DNA from: Miscanthus floridulus
Taxonomy: Eukaryota; Streptophyta; Magnoliopsida; Poales; Poaceae
DNA: 64,000 nt
Assembly: GCF_019320115.1 (NCBI RefSeq)
Contig: NC_089581.1
Coordinates: 11,223,707-11,287,706, forward strand
Direction of reading: 5' to 3'
In this document: in pieces, positions 24,607-38,201 of the stretch
How positions within the stretch are numbered: the stretch's first letter is position 1
How the letters are laid out: each line of letters opens with the position of its first letter
Notes under the pieces: generated by a model
Told to the model about the DNA's origin: nothing
Seen by the model: the letters and a program-made list of their open reading frames with translations, nothing else
Database searches by the model: none
Made by a program: the position numbers and the translations under genes

Positions 24607-27238
24607 TTAACGTGAGTATGGATCATTGAAGCATAAGCATTCATCAACCAACTGGCGTAGGTTGGGGTTCTCCAAGGCCGCTGCAACTCTCTCCTTGTCG
24701 TTCAGTTGCTTGTTTACTGTCATTTCATCAACCAACTATCACATGACAAATTTAAAATGCCATAGTTGCAATTGTATTCTATGATGTTGATCTTCTGCTG
24801 ATGGAAAAGTCTCGAGGCAGTATAGAATGTAACATGCTTTGAAAATAGTCAGCAATATATTCTTGTGTAGACAAAAAGAAAAATATGCACGGACATGCTA
24901 TAATTTTACTCAAATCAATCTGGTACATTATTCAAAATAGAGTCTACAAGTTATAAGTTAGTCTGGATAGAGTGACATCTCTACTGGTAGGCTGCAACAT
25001 ATCATCTCTTAAAGGTGCCATTGACATTCTTTGAAATATGTCTACAAAATAATGCTTAGTTTGGCTTCCAAGAATAGGAACAAAGTGGAGCTATCATATT
25101 TTGATACATCACAAGCAGATTTATGGAAAAGAAAACAATATTATATGACAGTAATTATGTGGGCTTGCGAATAGTGACTGGGCCACATAATATTACTTCT
25201 TAGATATTAGCCTTAGAAACTTGTCAGTGTACACACCTGATTCTTCATTAGCAAGAGATCCTGGAGCAACTTTGATGTCAACCTGACAATTAGTGAAAAG
25301 GTAAAGGATTGCATATATGCTTGATGACTGAATTAACAATAAATTAGGAATATAATCGTGCAAATGGGGTACTATGCTGAATTAGTGGTGGTATAACGCA
25401 TTCCAGTAAACCAGTATCATGAAAAGTTGCAAAGTGGGGTCTGCTATATTCTTTAATAATCAATGCTCTTAAGATAAGGCTGCACCTATTTTATCCAATA
25501 AAATATAGGAGGTCAACAGAGAACGTTAATAAAATACAAAGAGCAACTTGTAGCTCAGTTGCAGCATAGCTACCTTCGTATATTGACAATGTATTTGAGA
25601 AAAGTAACCATAGAAATGACTTATTATATATACACTTTACTGAAGGCTGATTAGCCAATAGACTTCCATGGGATATGCAAAACCAATGTAAGGTGTCGAT
25701 ATTGTATTATACCAATATTGCGAATCGCCATCCTATATCAGAACAAAATAAACAGTGTTTCTTTTAACTACGCAATTGTCCAAACTTTGAAGCTCAAAAA
25801 AAGGACAGATTTAGGGCCCTGATGGTAGGTAGGTTTATAAAAACATTCTGTGAATGTTATAAATAAGTCTTTTCTTGGTTCTTTGGGTCTGGTCCACACC
25901 AAGTTCATGGAATTTTATAGATATGCATACGTTTAAAATTATTGATGAATGACATTAACAATCAGCTCAAATCCTACCAGTCCCACCGAGTACTTCCATA
26001 AGGATAGAAGTCAACCATAAATCTAAATTAGCATAGAATGTACCCTGAATATAATGCATCTCAAATGGTCGCCATAACAAGAATTCCAGAAATACATAAC
26101 ATAAAAGCACCTTGAAATGTGGAGGGTAGTTCTGCATCAACTTAAGTCGGAGGCACAGACCAATGACTGTGGCCATACTGCAGTGCTGCACAGTTGGGGT
26201 GAAGGTTATCCTGCAGGAAATTGCAACATTTAAGGAACCACAGAAAAGTGAAGCTAGATGTCTAGACGTGGTTCTCCGTGTTTCTACAGTCAGAGTCAGT
26301 TCAGGATTTTTCTTGTCTTTTTTAGGGTTTAACATATGATGCTCCCAAATAAGCAAATGCAACCTCACCGAGAGTGTGCATCCCATGAATGAATATGATC
26401 AGCTGACAGCATGGTCAGCGAAACTGGCAAAAGCATGCATATACCCCTGGAAGTGCAAAAATGCTAAAATAAACAGGCAAAACAGCTCAGGACTACATAC
26501 CTTCTCACATAACCACTAGCAGGCATAGGCAATCCCCACATAACCTGCTCGACTGGTAGTACATTCACACTCCAATCTCAACAAGGACAAGGAGCGTGAA
26601 GAAAACATACATCTAGGTGCCTAGTCTTATTTCTCTAGTCAAGAAGCAATTCCAGATCCAGCAAGCTAAGATTGTGCACGTGTTCCACAGTCCAACCAGA
26701 AACCCACAAGGATTCTGAAAATCCAGAGAAATCTAAATAAAGTATATCACGAATAAGACATAACCTCCTTATGCTCAACCCCTAATCGCCACACAGGATA
26801 CAATCTCTATGTGATGCCATACCCTAGTCACACCAGAGCTCATTCCCCAACAACAAATTGTTTAGGACAGTACAAGGGAAAGAGTGACATGGAGGATATG
26901 AATACAGTATACAGCATACGTACTGGATGCGTCCGAGCTTCTCGTCAACGGAGACGGACTCCTGCGACAGCACGCTGAGCTGCTCCAGGGAGTACGGGTG
27001 CTCCGGGTCCTTGATGTCCCGCACAATATCTGACGCACCTCACCACGAAAGCGTACCTATCCATCAGCTAAGCAAAAGCGGAAGAGAAGGAACCGAGGGA
27101 GATGGACTCGCGAGGAGAGGACTGAAGTACTCTACCAAAGACATCGAGCGGGTCGAGCGCGTCGGCGGCGTGGGGGTGCGCGGCGCGCTCCGGCCGCTCG
27201 TGCACCACCGGGTTTGCGTTGATCATGCCCACAGTCAT
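24607..27238 (-). CDS. AE7L: AE7-like / MIP18-family cytosolic iron-sulfur assembly protein (154 aa, 5 exons)
   Basis: Coding exons are 27136..27238, 26924..27029, 26111..26210, 25237..25282 and 24607..24716. All have GT/AG borders and join in frame to 154 codons plus TAA. The protein starts [17 protein letters not shown], continues [18 protein letters not shown] and [18 protein letters not shown], and ends with [21 protein letters not shown]. This is the MIP18/FeS_assembly_P (DUF59) family of plant AE7 and yeast Cia2, at its normal length. The family works in the CIA targeting complex, which delivers Fe-S clusters to cytosolic and nuclear proteins such as DNA-replication and repair enzymes. 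The conserved Cys in QHCSMAT is present. It is closer to the AE7-like paralogues than to AE7 itself, as judged from [10 protein letters not shown] and the short linker. Introns 3 and 4 are AT-rich with no clear insertion. It is divergently arranged with the PPR gene. No damage is visible. Confidence 0.93.
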
Positions 27239-27489
27239 CTTCCTCTCCTCCTCTTGGATCCGGCGCAGCGGCGGTAGTGAATTGATTTGGGAGAGCAGAG
27301 CTGCGGAATGGAATGGAAGAGGAGAGACGAGAGAAGACGAGAAGACGACGAGTCGACGACTCGGCGAGGAAAAACACTTCTCAGTCGGGTCCCAATCATT
27401 GCTGCACTTTTCCTGCGTGGGCTTAAAGTCCATGTTGCGGCCCATAACGCTTTTCCAAATGAGTCAACCCGTCTAGATTTTGGAGGCCT
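27239..27489. promoter_or_regulatory. Short shared upstream region between AE7-like and PPR genes
   Basis: About 250 bp separate the AE7-like ATG (minus strand) and the first possible PPR ATG (plus strand), so the two genes probably share a bidirectional promoter. It contains TGGGCTT (about 27418) and GGCCCA (about 27439), which resemble site II/TGGGCY elements of housekeeping and organelle-related plant genes. GGCTTAAAGTCCAT at 27420-27433 is repeated as an exact inverted copy at 27490-27503. Confidence 0.55.
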
Positions 27490-29958
27490 ATGGACTTTAA
27501 GCCACCGGATCACAACGAAGCTCTTCCCAGGCCATGCGAAATGCCGCCATGGCAAGCCGAGGCCGCGGCGGCGCGGCCGGCAGCCATGGCAGCGCCCGCG
27601 GCCGCCACGGCCCCGGCCACTGACCACTACGCGCGGCTCCTGCAGCTCTGCCAGACCGCGTTCAACCCGTCCGCAGGCCGGGCCATGCACGCGCACGCCG
27701 TCAAGCCGGGTCTCCTCGTCAGCGCCTACCTCTGCAACAACCTCCTCTCCTACTACGCCAGCGCGGGCGTGAGTCGTGGGTGCTTCCACGAGGCGCGGCG
27801 CCTGTTCGACGACATACCGTACGCGCGGCGGAACGCGTTCACGTAGAACTCGCTGCTGTCAATATACACCAAGTCCGGCCGCCTCGCTGACGCCCGCGTC
27901 GTGTTCGCCGAAATGCCCGAGCGGGTAGCGGTGTCCTGGACCGTCATGGTCGTCGGGCTCAATCGTGCCGGCCGATTCTGGGACGCTGTGAATACGTTCC
28001 TGGACATGGTCGGTGAAGGACTTGCGCCGTCGCAGTTCACGCTCACGAACGTGCTTTCATCGTGCGCTGCGACGGAGGCCCGCGGAGTTGGGAGAAAGGT
28101 CCACTCCTTCGTCGTCAAGCTGGGGCTGAGCAGCTGCGTGCCCGTGGCTAACTCGGTGCTCTACATGTATGGCAAGTGTGGGGATGCTGAGACAGCGAGG
28201 GCTGTGTTTGAGAGGATGAAGGTCCGGAGTGAGTCAAGCTGGAATGCCATGGTGTCACTGTACACCCACCAGGGGAGGATGGACCTTGCTGTGTCCATGT
28301 TCGAGAAAATGGAAGAACGAAGCATTGTCTCTTGGAACGCCATCATAGCAGGGTATAACCAGAATGGGCTTGATGACATGGCATTGAAGTTCTTCTCACG
28401 AATGCTGACTGCTTCTTCCATGGAGCCAGATGCATTTACGGTAACCAGTGTCCTATCAGCTTGTGCTAACCTTCGCATGCTGAAGATGGGAAAGCAGATG
28501 CACTCTTATATCTTGAGAACTGGAATGCCATGCAGCAGTCAGATTATGAATGCTCTGATCTCAACGTATGCAAAATCTGGAAGTGTTGAGACTGCAAGGA
28601 GGATCATGGACCAGGCAGTGGTTGCTAATCTGAATGTTATCTCCTTCACGGCTCTCCTGGAAGGCTATGTCAAGCTCGGGGACACAAAGCAGGCAAGGGA
28701 AATCTTCGACATTATGAACAATCGAGATGTCATTGCCTGGACTGCTATGACTGTTGGCTATCAGCAGAATGGTCAAAATGATGAAGCCATGGAGCTCTTC
28801 AGGTCAATGATCAAAAGTGGCCCAGAACCCAACAGCCATACTCTTGCTGCTGTTCTCAGTGCCTGTGCAAGCTTGGCATATCTTGATTATGGAAAGAAGA
28901 TCCACTGCAGGGCTATCAGATCATTGCAGGAGCAATCTGTTTCTGTCAGCAATGCCATTATCACAGTGTATGCAAGGTCTGGCAGTGTGCCACTGGCCAG
29001 AAGGGTGTTTGATCAGATTTGCTGGCGCAAGGAAACGGTTACATGGACATCAATGATTGTGGCTCTCGCACAGCATGGTTTAGGAGAACAAGCTGTTGTC
29101 CTTTTTGAAGAAATGCTTCGTGTTGGTGTGAAACCAGACCGTGTAACATACATCGGTGTGTTTTTAGCTTGCATGCATGCTGGTTTTATAGACAAAGGGA
29201 AGAGGTACTACGAGCAGATGCAGAATGAGCATGGCATTGTACTAGAAATGAGCCATTACGCGCGCATGGTTGACCTGCTTGCCCGTGCCGGCCTGCTCAC
29301 AGAAGCTCACGAATTCATCCAACGGATGCCTGTTGTGCCAGATACAGTAGTCTGGGGTTCACTCCTTGCAGCTTGCAGAGTGCGTAAGAATGCAGATTTA
29401 GCAGAACTCGCAGCGGAGAAGTTGCTGTCAATTGATCCTGACAACAGTGGCGCCTACTCTGCCCTTGCCAACGTCTATTCTGCCTGTGGGAGGTGGAATG
29501 ACACAGCAAGGATCTGGAGGCTGAGGAAGGACAAAGCAGTGAAGAAGGAGACCGGTTTCAGCTGGACTCATGTACAAAGCAAGGTTCACGTCTTTGGAGC
29601 AGACGACGTCCTGCATCCACAGAGGGATGCAATCTACAAGAAGGCCTCTGAAATGTGGGAGGAGATCAAGAAGGCAGGATTTGTTCCCGACCTGAACTCT
29701 GTTCTGAACGATGTTGATGACGAGCTGAAGGAAGAGTTGCTGAGCCGCCACAGCGAGAAGCTTGCCATTGCGTTCGGTCTCATCAACACGCCAGAAAAGA
29801 CAACACTGCGGATCATGAAGAACCTGCGGGTGTGCAATGACTGCCACACAGCGATCAAGTTCATCTCCAAAGTCGTGGATCGGGAGATCATAGTGCGAGA
29901 TGCAACGAGATTTCATCATTTCAGAGATGGGTACTGCTCATGTAAAGATTATTGGTAG
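27490..29958 (+). pseudogene. PPR protein, PLS/E/DYW class (At2g22070-like), with an early in-frame TAG
   Basis: A single intronless frame runs from about 27490 to TAG at 29958, but the codon at 27844-27846 is TAG after ...RRNAFT, where the family has Trp. The frame continues unbroken on both sides. Candidate starts are ATG 27490, 27541 and 27586; 27586 would give about 790 residues, close to the 786 of Arabidopsis At2g22070. It contains a series of P, L and S repeats (SWNAMVSLYTHQGRMD, VSWNAIIAGYNQNG, AWTAMTVGYQQNG), E motifs and a complete C-terminal DYW domain with HSEKLAIAFG, CNDCHTAIKFIS and the final CKDYW. DYW proteins bind organellar RNA and many carry out C-to-U editing, so the likely place of action is mitochondrion or chloroplast. 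The stop may inactivate the gene, be a read error, or leave a shorter protein from ATG 27913. Confidence 0.85.
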
Positions 29959-30149
29959 GAAACCTGGTCTGGGATCCTTTTCTTCTTTAAATAAAAAGGT
30001 TTATTAATTGAAGGCCGAGTGAAGATCAGCAGCAACAAGTTCAGATACAAATGGCACGTGGCAGCATTACAATCTGTGAGATCCTTTAATTCTCAAAAAA
30101 CATATGTGCATAGGACATGGATTACATGTGTGCCCTGGTTCATTCATTC
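29959..30149 (+). other. 3' UTR of the PPR gene
   Basis: An AATAAAA-like signal lies at about 29989, 30 bp after the stop codon. Sequence beyond about 30150 belongs to the LINE. Confidence 0.4.
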
Positions 30150-30443
30150 ATTATTTTTGTAAATGCAGTGTAACAATGATATCGTAAAACGTAAATATTG
30201 CTCATGAAGGTGCAGGGAGCGTCCTTGACGCACTCCATCATTTTCTCTTGCATCTCCCAACTGTAGAGGCGTAGAGCCCTGACCAATAGTGCATAAACGC
30301 ACAAGCATAAAAGATGATTTCAATTTTCCCCCCTAAAAGCAAGCATTGTTTCGAACTTTCTAGATTGCCCAGCAAACAGCTCTAAGCTAAAAGAGTGAAT
30401 AGTTCTGTTACCATGAAGCCAATGTTTGATTCAAAGCCAATAT

Positions 30444-31560
30444 TTATCAGGGCGTACCCAGTGCAGAGAGCTCCCGCTCTGTACGGGGTCTGGGGAAGGG
30501 TGTCAGTGGCAAGCCTTACCCTCGCCTGTGCACAAAGTTCAGCTAGGCGCTAGGCGGAATCTAGGCGCTGACCCATTGCCTAGCGCCTAGTCGGGAGTAA
30601 TCGGTCCTAGGCGCTCCTAGGCGTTTTCCTAGGCGTTTTGACAATATAGCCATAAATTATATATATATTATGTATATAACTATATATATGTATATAACTA
30701 CTATATATGAGTCACAGTAAGTATAAAAAGAGGGCTAGTAGACATATCTGATTCTTAGCTGGCTTACTCTTGCATGTTCCTAGCTCCGGCAAACTCAGAG
30801 TAGTATATAAATAATAATAAAGAAAAAGAAAAAGAAAAAAGAAAAAGAAAGGAGGAGTAAGAAGTGGGCTGGCCTAGCCCACCAGGCGGCCCATGTGCCC
30901 GTCCCCCTCCAGGCATGGCTTATCCCAAACCCTCCACCGCTGCTCCTCTCGTTCTCTACTCTCCACCACTCGTTCCGCCTCGTCTCCCTCTCCGCGGCTC
31001 CACCCCTCCCCTCTCACCGGATGCGCTCCTCTACTCCCCTCTCTCCGGCGCTGCTCTGCTCTAGGCGGGGCAGAGGAGGCCGGCCGGGACAAGCCTCCAG
31101 GCGGGGTGGAGCTTCCCTCCGGCGCGCCGTCGCAGGAGGAGAGGACGAGCGGGAGTGGCCGAGCGGCTATCTGCGACCTGGAAGGCAAGAATCGAGCGGG
31201 AGCGGACCTTTTCCCTCTTCTCCTTCCCGCGCGCATCCTTTCCCGCGCCAGACGCCATAAGCGCGCGCGCGCTTCCGCGGCGGCCAAAAATTTCGCCCGT
31301 GAGCGGGTCGTCCGCCTACGCGCCGCCTTGCGCGCCGCGGAATCGCCGCCGAGGCGCCGATTTGCGCCGCCTAGTCGCTGCTCCCGCCTAGGACTGCGAC
31401 TACACCCTAGTCTACGCGGAGGGCCGTCGATTAGCGCTTAATCGCGCCTAGGCGAGCGCCTAGCGGAACTTTGCCTGTGCAATGCGAGGAGACCGCAACT
31501 CGAACCCGGGACCTTCCGGTCACAGGCGGTAAGACTCTACCGCTTGCACCAGGCCCGCCC
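30444..31560 (-). mobile_element. tRNA-derived SINE inserted in the LINE and split by a hAT element
   Basis: The SINE parts are 31482-31560 (head) and 30444-30532 (tail). Read on the minus strand, the head has an A box (GTGCAAGCGGTAGAGTC) and a B box (GGTCCCGGGTTCGAGTT). The tail has ACCCTTCCCCAGACCCCG and ends CACTGGGTACGCCCT. The target duplication TTCAAAGCCAATAT flanks it (30430-30443 and 31561-31574). It shares its layout with the SINE at 42447. It is not a functional tRNA gene. Confidence 0.85.
30533..31473. mobile_element. Non-autonomous hAT-type transposon (941 bp) inside the SINE
   Basis: A perfect 8-bp target duplication, CCTGTGCA (30525-30532 and 31474-31481), is the hAT signature. 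The terminal inverted repeats are CAAAGTTCAGCTAGGCGCT and, from the other end, CAAAGTTCCGCTAGGCGCT. Subterminal regions are full of CTAGGCGC/GCGCCTAG words in both orientations, as expected of hAT transposase sites. The interior has an AT-rich part (30650-30860) and a GC-rich part (30860-31400) with overlapping frames on both strands that do not look like a transposase. Confidence 0.9.
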
Positions 31561-34030
31561 TTCAAAGCCAATATATATTTAACAAGATTCCAATATTTAT
31601 CAAGATTGTTCGGTCTATCACATGCAGCCAGACTGGTTCCTATGATGCTCCACACCACTTTACCTGTCCACTTGCACTTCAGCATATTGTCTTTTGTTAA
31701 GACAGATTTCCTTTCCAGTAACCACAAGAAGATTTTAATCTTGTATGGAATCTTAGCTTTCTACATGTGTTTATAGGAAAGCCCTTCATCATCACTCGTC
31801 AGTTGATCATATAACAGAAAATATCTCTTTATTATTCCATTTCCATTTCACACTATCAATTTCCATACTCAGCTTTATATTTCAGAGCAATCCATGACTG
31901 ATACAGAACAATAGGGAGTCAACTCCTAAAAGTGATTTCACTTTGCAACTCGTAGTAGTATTCTTCTCACAGCAAAGCTCAAAGTGTACAGGAGCCAACA
32001 TGAACAAAGGCTTGTTTTCAAGCCAGAATGGGTGTTTCGCACAAGTTTCATTTCAGCCTGTCTGCCTTTTAAATAAATGTGTTTGACCTAGAGTAAGTCA
32101 GACCATAAAGGAGAGTCATCATGTTTATGTTTCACAAGTTTCACATTATCATTTCTCAGATACTTGGCATTAACAATACCTTGCCACATACCAACCTCGT
32201 GTTCCAGCTTCCACCACCACCTGCACAAGAGACTAATATTCATTTTTTTTAATGTCCTTAATACCCAGACCTCCCTTTTTCTTGCTTTTAGAAATGATTT
32301 TCCATTTCACAAGATGATATTTCCTTTTTTTTACTTCCACCTTGCGAAAAAAAAGTTATTCTTGTTTGTAAAGATTGTTGATAACAACCAAGTAAATGGA
32401 TTTATGATAAATGAAGGTATTAGACAGACTAGAGTTGATAAGTGTGGTTCTCCCAGCAATAGACATAGCACCAGCCCTCCAAATAATTGATTCTTACTGT
32501 TTTTCTATTCAAGAGGCAACCAGTCTGCAACATGGAGTTTGCTAGGACTAACAGGGACTCCCTAGGACTCCCAAATACTTGATTGGGAAGCAACCAATTT
32601 GACAATTAAACAGCTCCCTAGAAGGTGCATTTATCTTCATCACCATTAATCAAGTTAACTTCGCTCTTGGTGAAATTGATTTTAAGCCCAGGTATCATCT
32701 CATACCCATATAGCAACAATTTCATGTTTCTAGCAATTTTCCATGTCATCTTTAAGACATACAATAGTGTCATAGGCATATTGCAAAATAGCAATACTTT
32801 CGGGAATAAGGGTCAGCCCAGTAATTAAAACGTTACTCAAAGCATGTTCAACCATTCTAGACAAGCAATCAGCAGTAAAGTTAAACAAAATTGGGGATAA
32901 GGGTCCATGGACCAATTTGGTATTAAGCTTCACCACTTACAGTACCACCCTTTGACAGCTTTACTAATCCAGTCCAGTTGCACCATTTTTCACTAAATTC
33001 TCTTGTTCTAAGACAAGTGAACAAAAAATTCCCAATTGACTTTGTCATATGCCTTGTTGAAGTTGAGTTCAAGAACCACACCACATTATTTTTGCCTTTT
33101 TGTTTCATGGAGGATTTCTTGGAAGGCCATAACTCCGTTCATAATATTTCTACCCTCATGAAGGCAGATTGAGCTTTTTGAATAAACTTTTCAGTAAAAG
33201 GTTCTAACCTAAGAGTTAGAACTTTGGTAACCCATTTATAAATGCAATTGAGTAAACAGATGGGACTGAGTTTTTTTAATTCTATCAGCATCAACCACTT
33301 TAGAAAAGAGTGTGATGATTCTGCTTACATTACATCTAATAAAACATTATGGAAGTCTTGAAATAAATTGGCAATGACCACCTTAATGATGTTCCAGCAG
33401 GCCTGACAAAACTCAATAGGAATGCTGTCAGGCAGAACACCTTTGATCTCATTTTCAGAAAGAGGTTTGCAAAAGATATCATTGTCATTTTAATCAATTC
33501 TTAGAACCACTCCACACTCCACAGATTAGGATCATTAGGAAAAATATTTCTAGGTGCTGGACCAAACAAGTCCCTGTAATAATTAGTAGCATACTGCAAC
33601 AGGTTACTATAACCCTGATGTTTTCAGTATCATGAAGGTTGAAAATTGTATTAGTCCTTTTTCTACCATTTGCAAATCTATGAAACTATTCTGTGTTATT
33701 GTCCCCTTTGAGAAGCCATGTTGCATGGGATCTCTTTAGCCATTATAGTTCTCAATTTTCCAATATATTCAACAGTTCAGCTTGTTTAGTTGATTTTTCA
33801 TGGAATTGATCTTGTGATAGCACACCTTCTTCCTCTATAAGTTCCAAGGCCATAATATCAGAGTAAGTTTTTCTTTTTGTTTCCTAATTTCAACCTGCGG
33901 GTTAAAACCCCACCCTTAGAAAACTGCTTAAAGAGCTTCAATTTCTTTTGGATCTTGTCCGAAACAGATTTAGCATAACATGGTTTTGTCCAAATATCTT
34001 CCGTATGCATAATCTGTTCCTGCCACAGCC

Positions 34031-34799
34031 AGCCTGCTACTACTCATCACATTTTAAAAATCTTCTGGCTAATCTCTGAAACCTGTAATGATGGTTTGGA
34101 ATTTGAATGTAAGTAGCTTGTTGTAATGCTAGTTCTGGGGCACGTATTAACTTTCTGCCACTATGATCATGATCCATCTAATCACTCTCACATTCACCCG
34201 TCTCACATTTGCCACTACCCCACTACCAGTGGCAACTGTTCAAATACAGCAAGTACTCTGTTTCCAACCAATAAATGCAGGGACAATGCCATCTTTGATC
34301 TTATGTTACATAACTTTTGTCTTCTGATAGTGTTGCTTACGTTGAGTGCTGTTACATCTACTGAAATAGTGAAATGTACATTGCACATAGCACCTTGAAA
34401 TAGCTTGGTTTGTAAAATTCTTCGTGACCTGGACACTATCCCTGCAATGTACTTTTTTTTCTAAGGTGGTAGTTGTTGTCGGATTTATAACTTGAATATC
34501 TCTGCACTGTAGGATAGCACTCTCGCAAATGCTCATGTCCATATATAGTGCTAGAGAAAATGTGGAAACTTGAAAACTGCATAGCTGGAGAATTTTTCCC
34601 TTTGTCTAGAACTTCAGGTTTGGTTTAGAGTCCCTGTTGCTATGTTCCTGTTGTCCAAACTTGCCATATAAAACTCTGGTTCACTCATGTTTTGAATTTC
34701 ATCAAGCTTGGTGATATGCCATGTTTTGAATTTCTTCAAGTTCAGTAATACGCTTTTGCAATTGCTTCTATTTTAGAAATAATTGTGGTTACTGTATAT
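34031..34799. other. Stretch between the LINE and the SEC23 pseudogene; no gene recognised
   Basis: Frames on both strands are short and lack family motifs. I see no transposon ends. Confidence 0.5.
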
Positions 34800-36430
<1,631 letters not shown>

Positions 36431-37617
36431 TCATGGAACCTGACCATGTCTGTGCTTTGAGAGGGACCAGACTTCATATTCACAGATGAAGTTTACTTGC
36501 AAGTTTTATTGAACACTTGCAGTAATTGATTGTGCAGGATTAACGTGTTCATGTGGATTATTTATATGCAATTTTCTGCTCACTTGCAAATACTGGGAGC
36601 TCTACTGCCTGGAGGAGTGAGATCTCCCTGAGTTGTACATTGCTCAAGCTCCAGTTTGATGTAAGACAATTACACTTATAGTTTTGTATAGCATGTGGTA
36701 TTATCTGCTTGGAATGCTGGATTTTCTCCAGAAATGGTGGTTGCGCATTCCTTCCAGTTCTGGTTGTGTGATATCCAATGGCGCCATTGTTCTGTTCTAT
36801 GGGGGGTAGTTGCTGTTTTGTAGACTCATTAGTTGTTGCGCATTCCTTCCAGTTCGGCTGTGTGATATCCAGAAAAGTCAGCATGTTTAGGCAAGCTCGA
36901 AAAAGAAGTACAGATGTTTAGGGGCTGCTTGGTTGTAGTAATTAAAATCTGGGGATTGTGGTCAGAATTTCCCTTGGCATTTTATAGCACATCACTGTAG
37001 GATATAAATCGTACCAGCTCTTAGTCATCAGGATTCTACCTAGCTTTTCAAGGGTAGGAAACCTTTGATTATTTAAGCAAGTATATTTACCACCTGACAT
37101 TCTGATCTCAATGAGCTCGTTGTTAGCAATTATGGCATTAAACAGATCAGAATATCTGTTAATTGTAATTTGTGACATGCCATATCGAACAGAAGAAACT
37201 TTAGAAGTTCTGCACAAATTTCAAACACTGAATCCTCAATGGGCTTGCGAGTATAAGCAACGTCATAAAGCATAAGATGATGTACTGAACAGCGGAATTG
37301 CTAAAGGGACGATTACTCCCATTACTGACAAGAAAGACACCAAATTCACATACTGACGGGAAATCGAGATAGAAACCAAATATTCCTAGAACAGTTCACT
37401 TCTTAAAACTTAAAAAACACCAGCAACTCAACGTGAGCCCCATCATTGACAAAAGCATAACTGTAACATGCCAACTCACTAAAACTGTGTTAGTAATAGC
37501 TGAAAATAGTGAAATGATATGTTTCCTATCTACAGTATCAAAAAAAGTAACCTATTCCAAGGAACAGAATGGTGATCCTTCAAGACGGTCATGACTGTCA
37601 ACCACTTAAAACTGATC
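36431..37617. other. Region after the SEC23 pseudogene; former 3' UTR and intergenic DNA
   Basis: 36457-36541 resembles the last coding segment of the pseudogene. Near 36737 and 36833 the segment TTGCGCATTCCTTCCAGTTC occurs twice, about 96 bp apart. From 36900 to 37617 I see no gene; the last part is probably 3' UTR of DPMS3. Confidence 0.45.
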
Positions 37618-38201
37618 TCACTCAGAGCCCACATCAACACCCTTCTTTGCTAAGAACTCCTTTGCCTCCACAATATCCTGCATAATACGTCAATCTCAGA
37701 CAAGTAAGAATAAACCGAGGTGTGGTCATACAGCCAAAAAAAAAAATTTGTTTGGCATGGATTTCTTTGTCATGGTCTGTATGAAGATCCATGGAATGTA
37801 CTGCAAAGACAGCTCAAGAAGTTTCCAAGGTTCCTCAGTTTCGTCATGGATAGATTAAGAAAAGAAATTTAGTACCTAGGACTAAAATAGCTAACCTGTT
37901 GCAGTAGTACAGCTTCTTGAGGACAAGTTGGGAAGAACATAAGTCCAAATCCAACCATAAAAAGGCCGTAGCATCCAAGAGCCACTACCAAGTAGATGGG
38001 AAGCTGAAACAGGAACAACCAAATTCATAAACAAACTACTAACCGCCTTGCACTGTTTTTTTTTTAAGATATCTACTAGCAAAAATCAGTGACACTGACC
38101 AGCCAAGTATAACTTCGAGGAACAGTTGAGGTTTCAAGGAGAGCAATCCAGATAGCTGAGATTGCTACCAGTATTGCAGCAATCTTGAATATGTGCTTCA
38201 T
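37618..38201 (-). CDS. DPMS3: Dolichol-phosphate-mannose synthase subunit 3 (DPMS3/DPM3, 89 aa)
   Basis: Coding exons are 38100..38201, 37896..38003 and 37618..37677. All have GT/AG borders and are in frame (34 + 36 + 19 residues). The protein begins MKHIFKIAAILVAISAIW and ends VDVGSE. It matches plant DPMS3, a small ER membrane protein that holds the catalytic subunit DPMS1 at the membrane. The enzyme makes dolichol-phosphate-mannose for N-glycans, GPI anchors and O-mannosylation. Two hydrophobic segments (residues about 4-24 and 35-57) and the conserved FPTCPQEAVLLQQDI region are present at the usual length. The leader is split: an acceptor at 38221 and a donor near 38821 link this exon to a GC-rich first exon at 38822 to about 38960. 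No damage is visible. Confidence 0.93.

Larger units (their letters stand above)
30150..34030 (-). mobile_element. Degenerate L1-type LINE, interrupted by SINE and hAT
   Basis: Minus-strand remnants appear in the order of a plant L1 ORF2. At 33880-34000 there is a stretch before the RT domain (KPCYAKSVSDKIQKKLKLF), and at about 33700 ATWLLKGDNNTE. RT segments lie at 32920-33110 (IGNFLFTCLRTREFSEKWC) and 32730-32930 (GPLSPILFNFTADCLSRMV, then ILQYAYDTIVCLK in place of the usual YADD box). A zf-RVT-like end at 31600-31775 reads IKIFLWLLERKSVLTKDNM. A C-terminal stretch lies at 30180-30430. Many stops and frameshifts are present. The endonuclease part is not seen, so it is 5'-truncated. The SINE at 30444-31560 separates its last two segments. 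Both ends are approximate. Confidence 0.75.

Noticed and set aside
27490..27846. A separate short gene ending at the TAG
   Set aside because: Its sequence is the N-terminus of the same PPR family and continues in the same frame after the stop.
30864..31441. Overlapping frames of 100-180 codons inside the hAT element
   Set aside because: GC-driven frames on both strands with no transposase or known domain, inside a non-autonomous transposon.
31482..31560. Possible tRNA gene on the minus strand (clear A and B boxes)
   Set aside because: The sequence continues into a SINE body with a target duplication, and I see no full cloverleaf. It is a SINE head.
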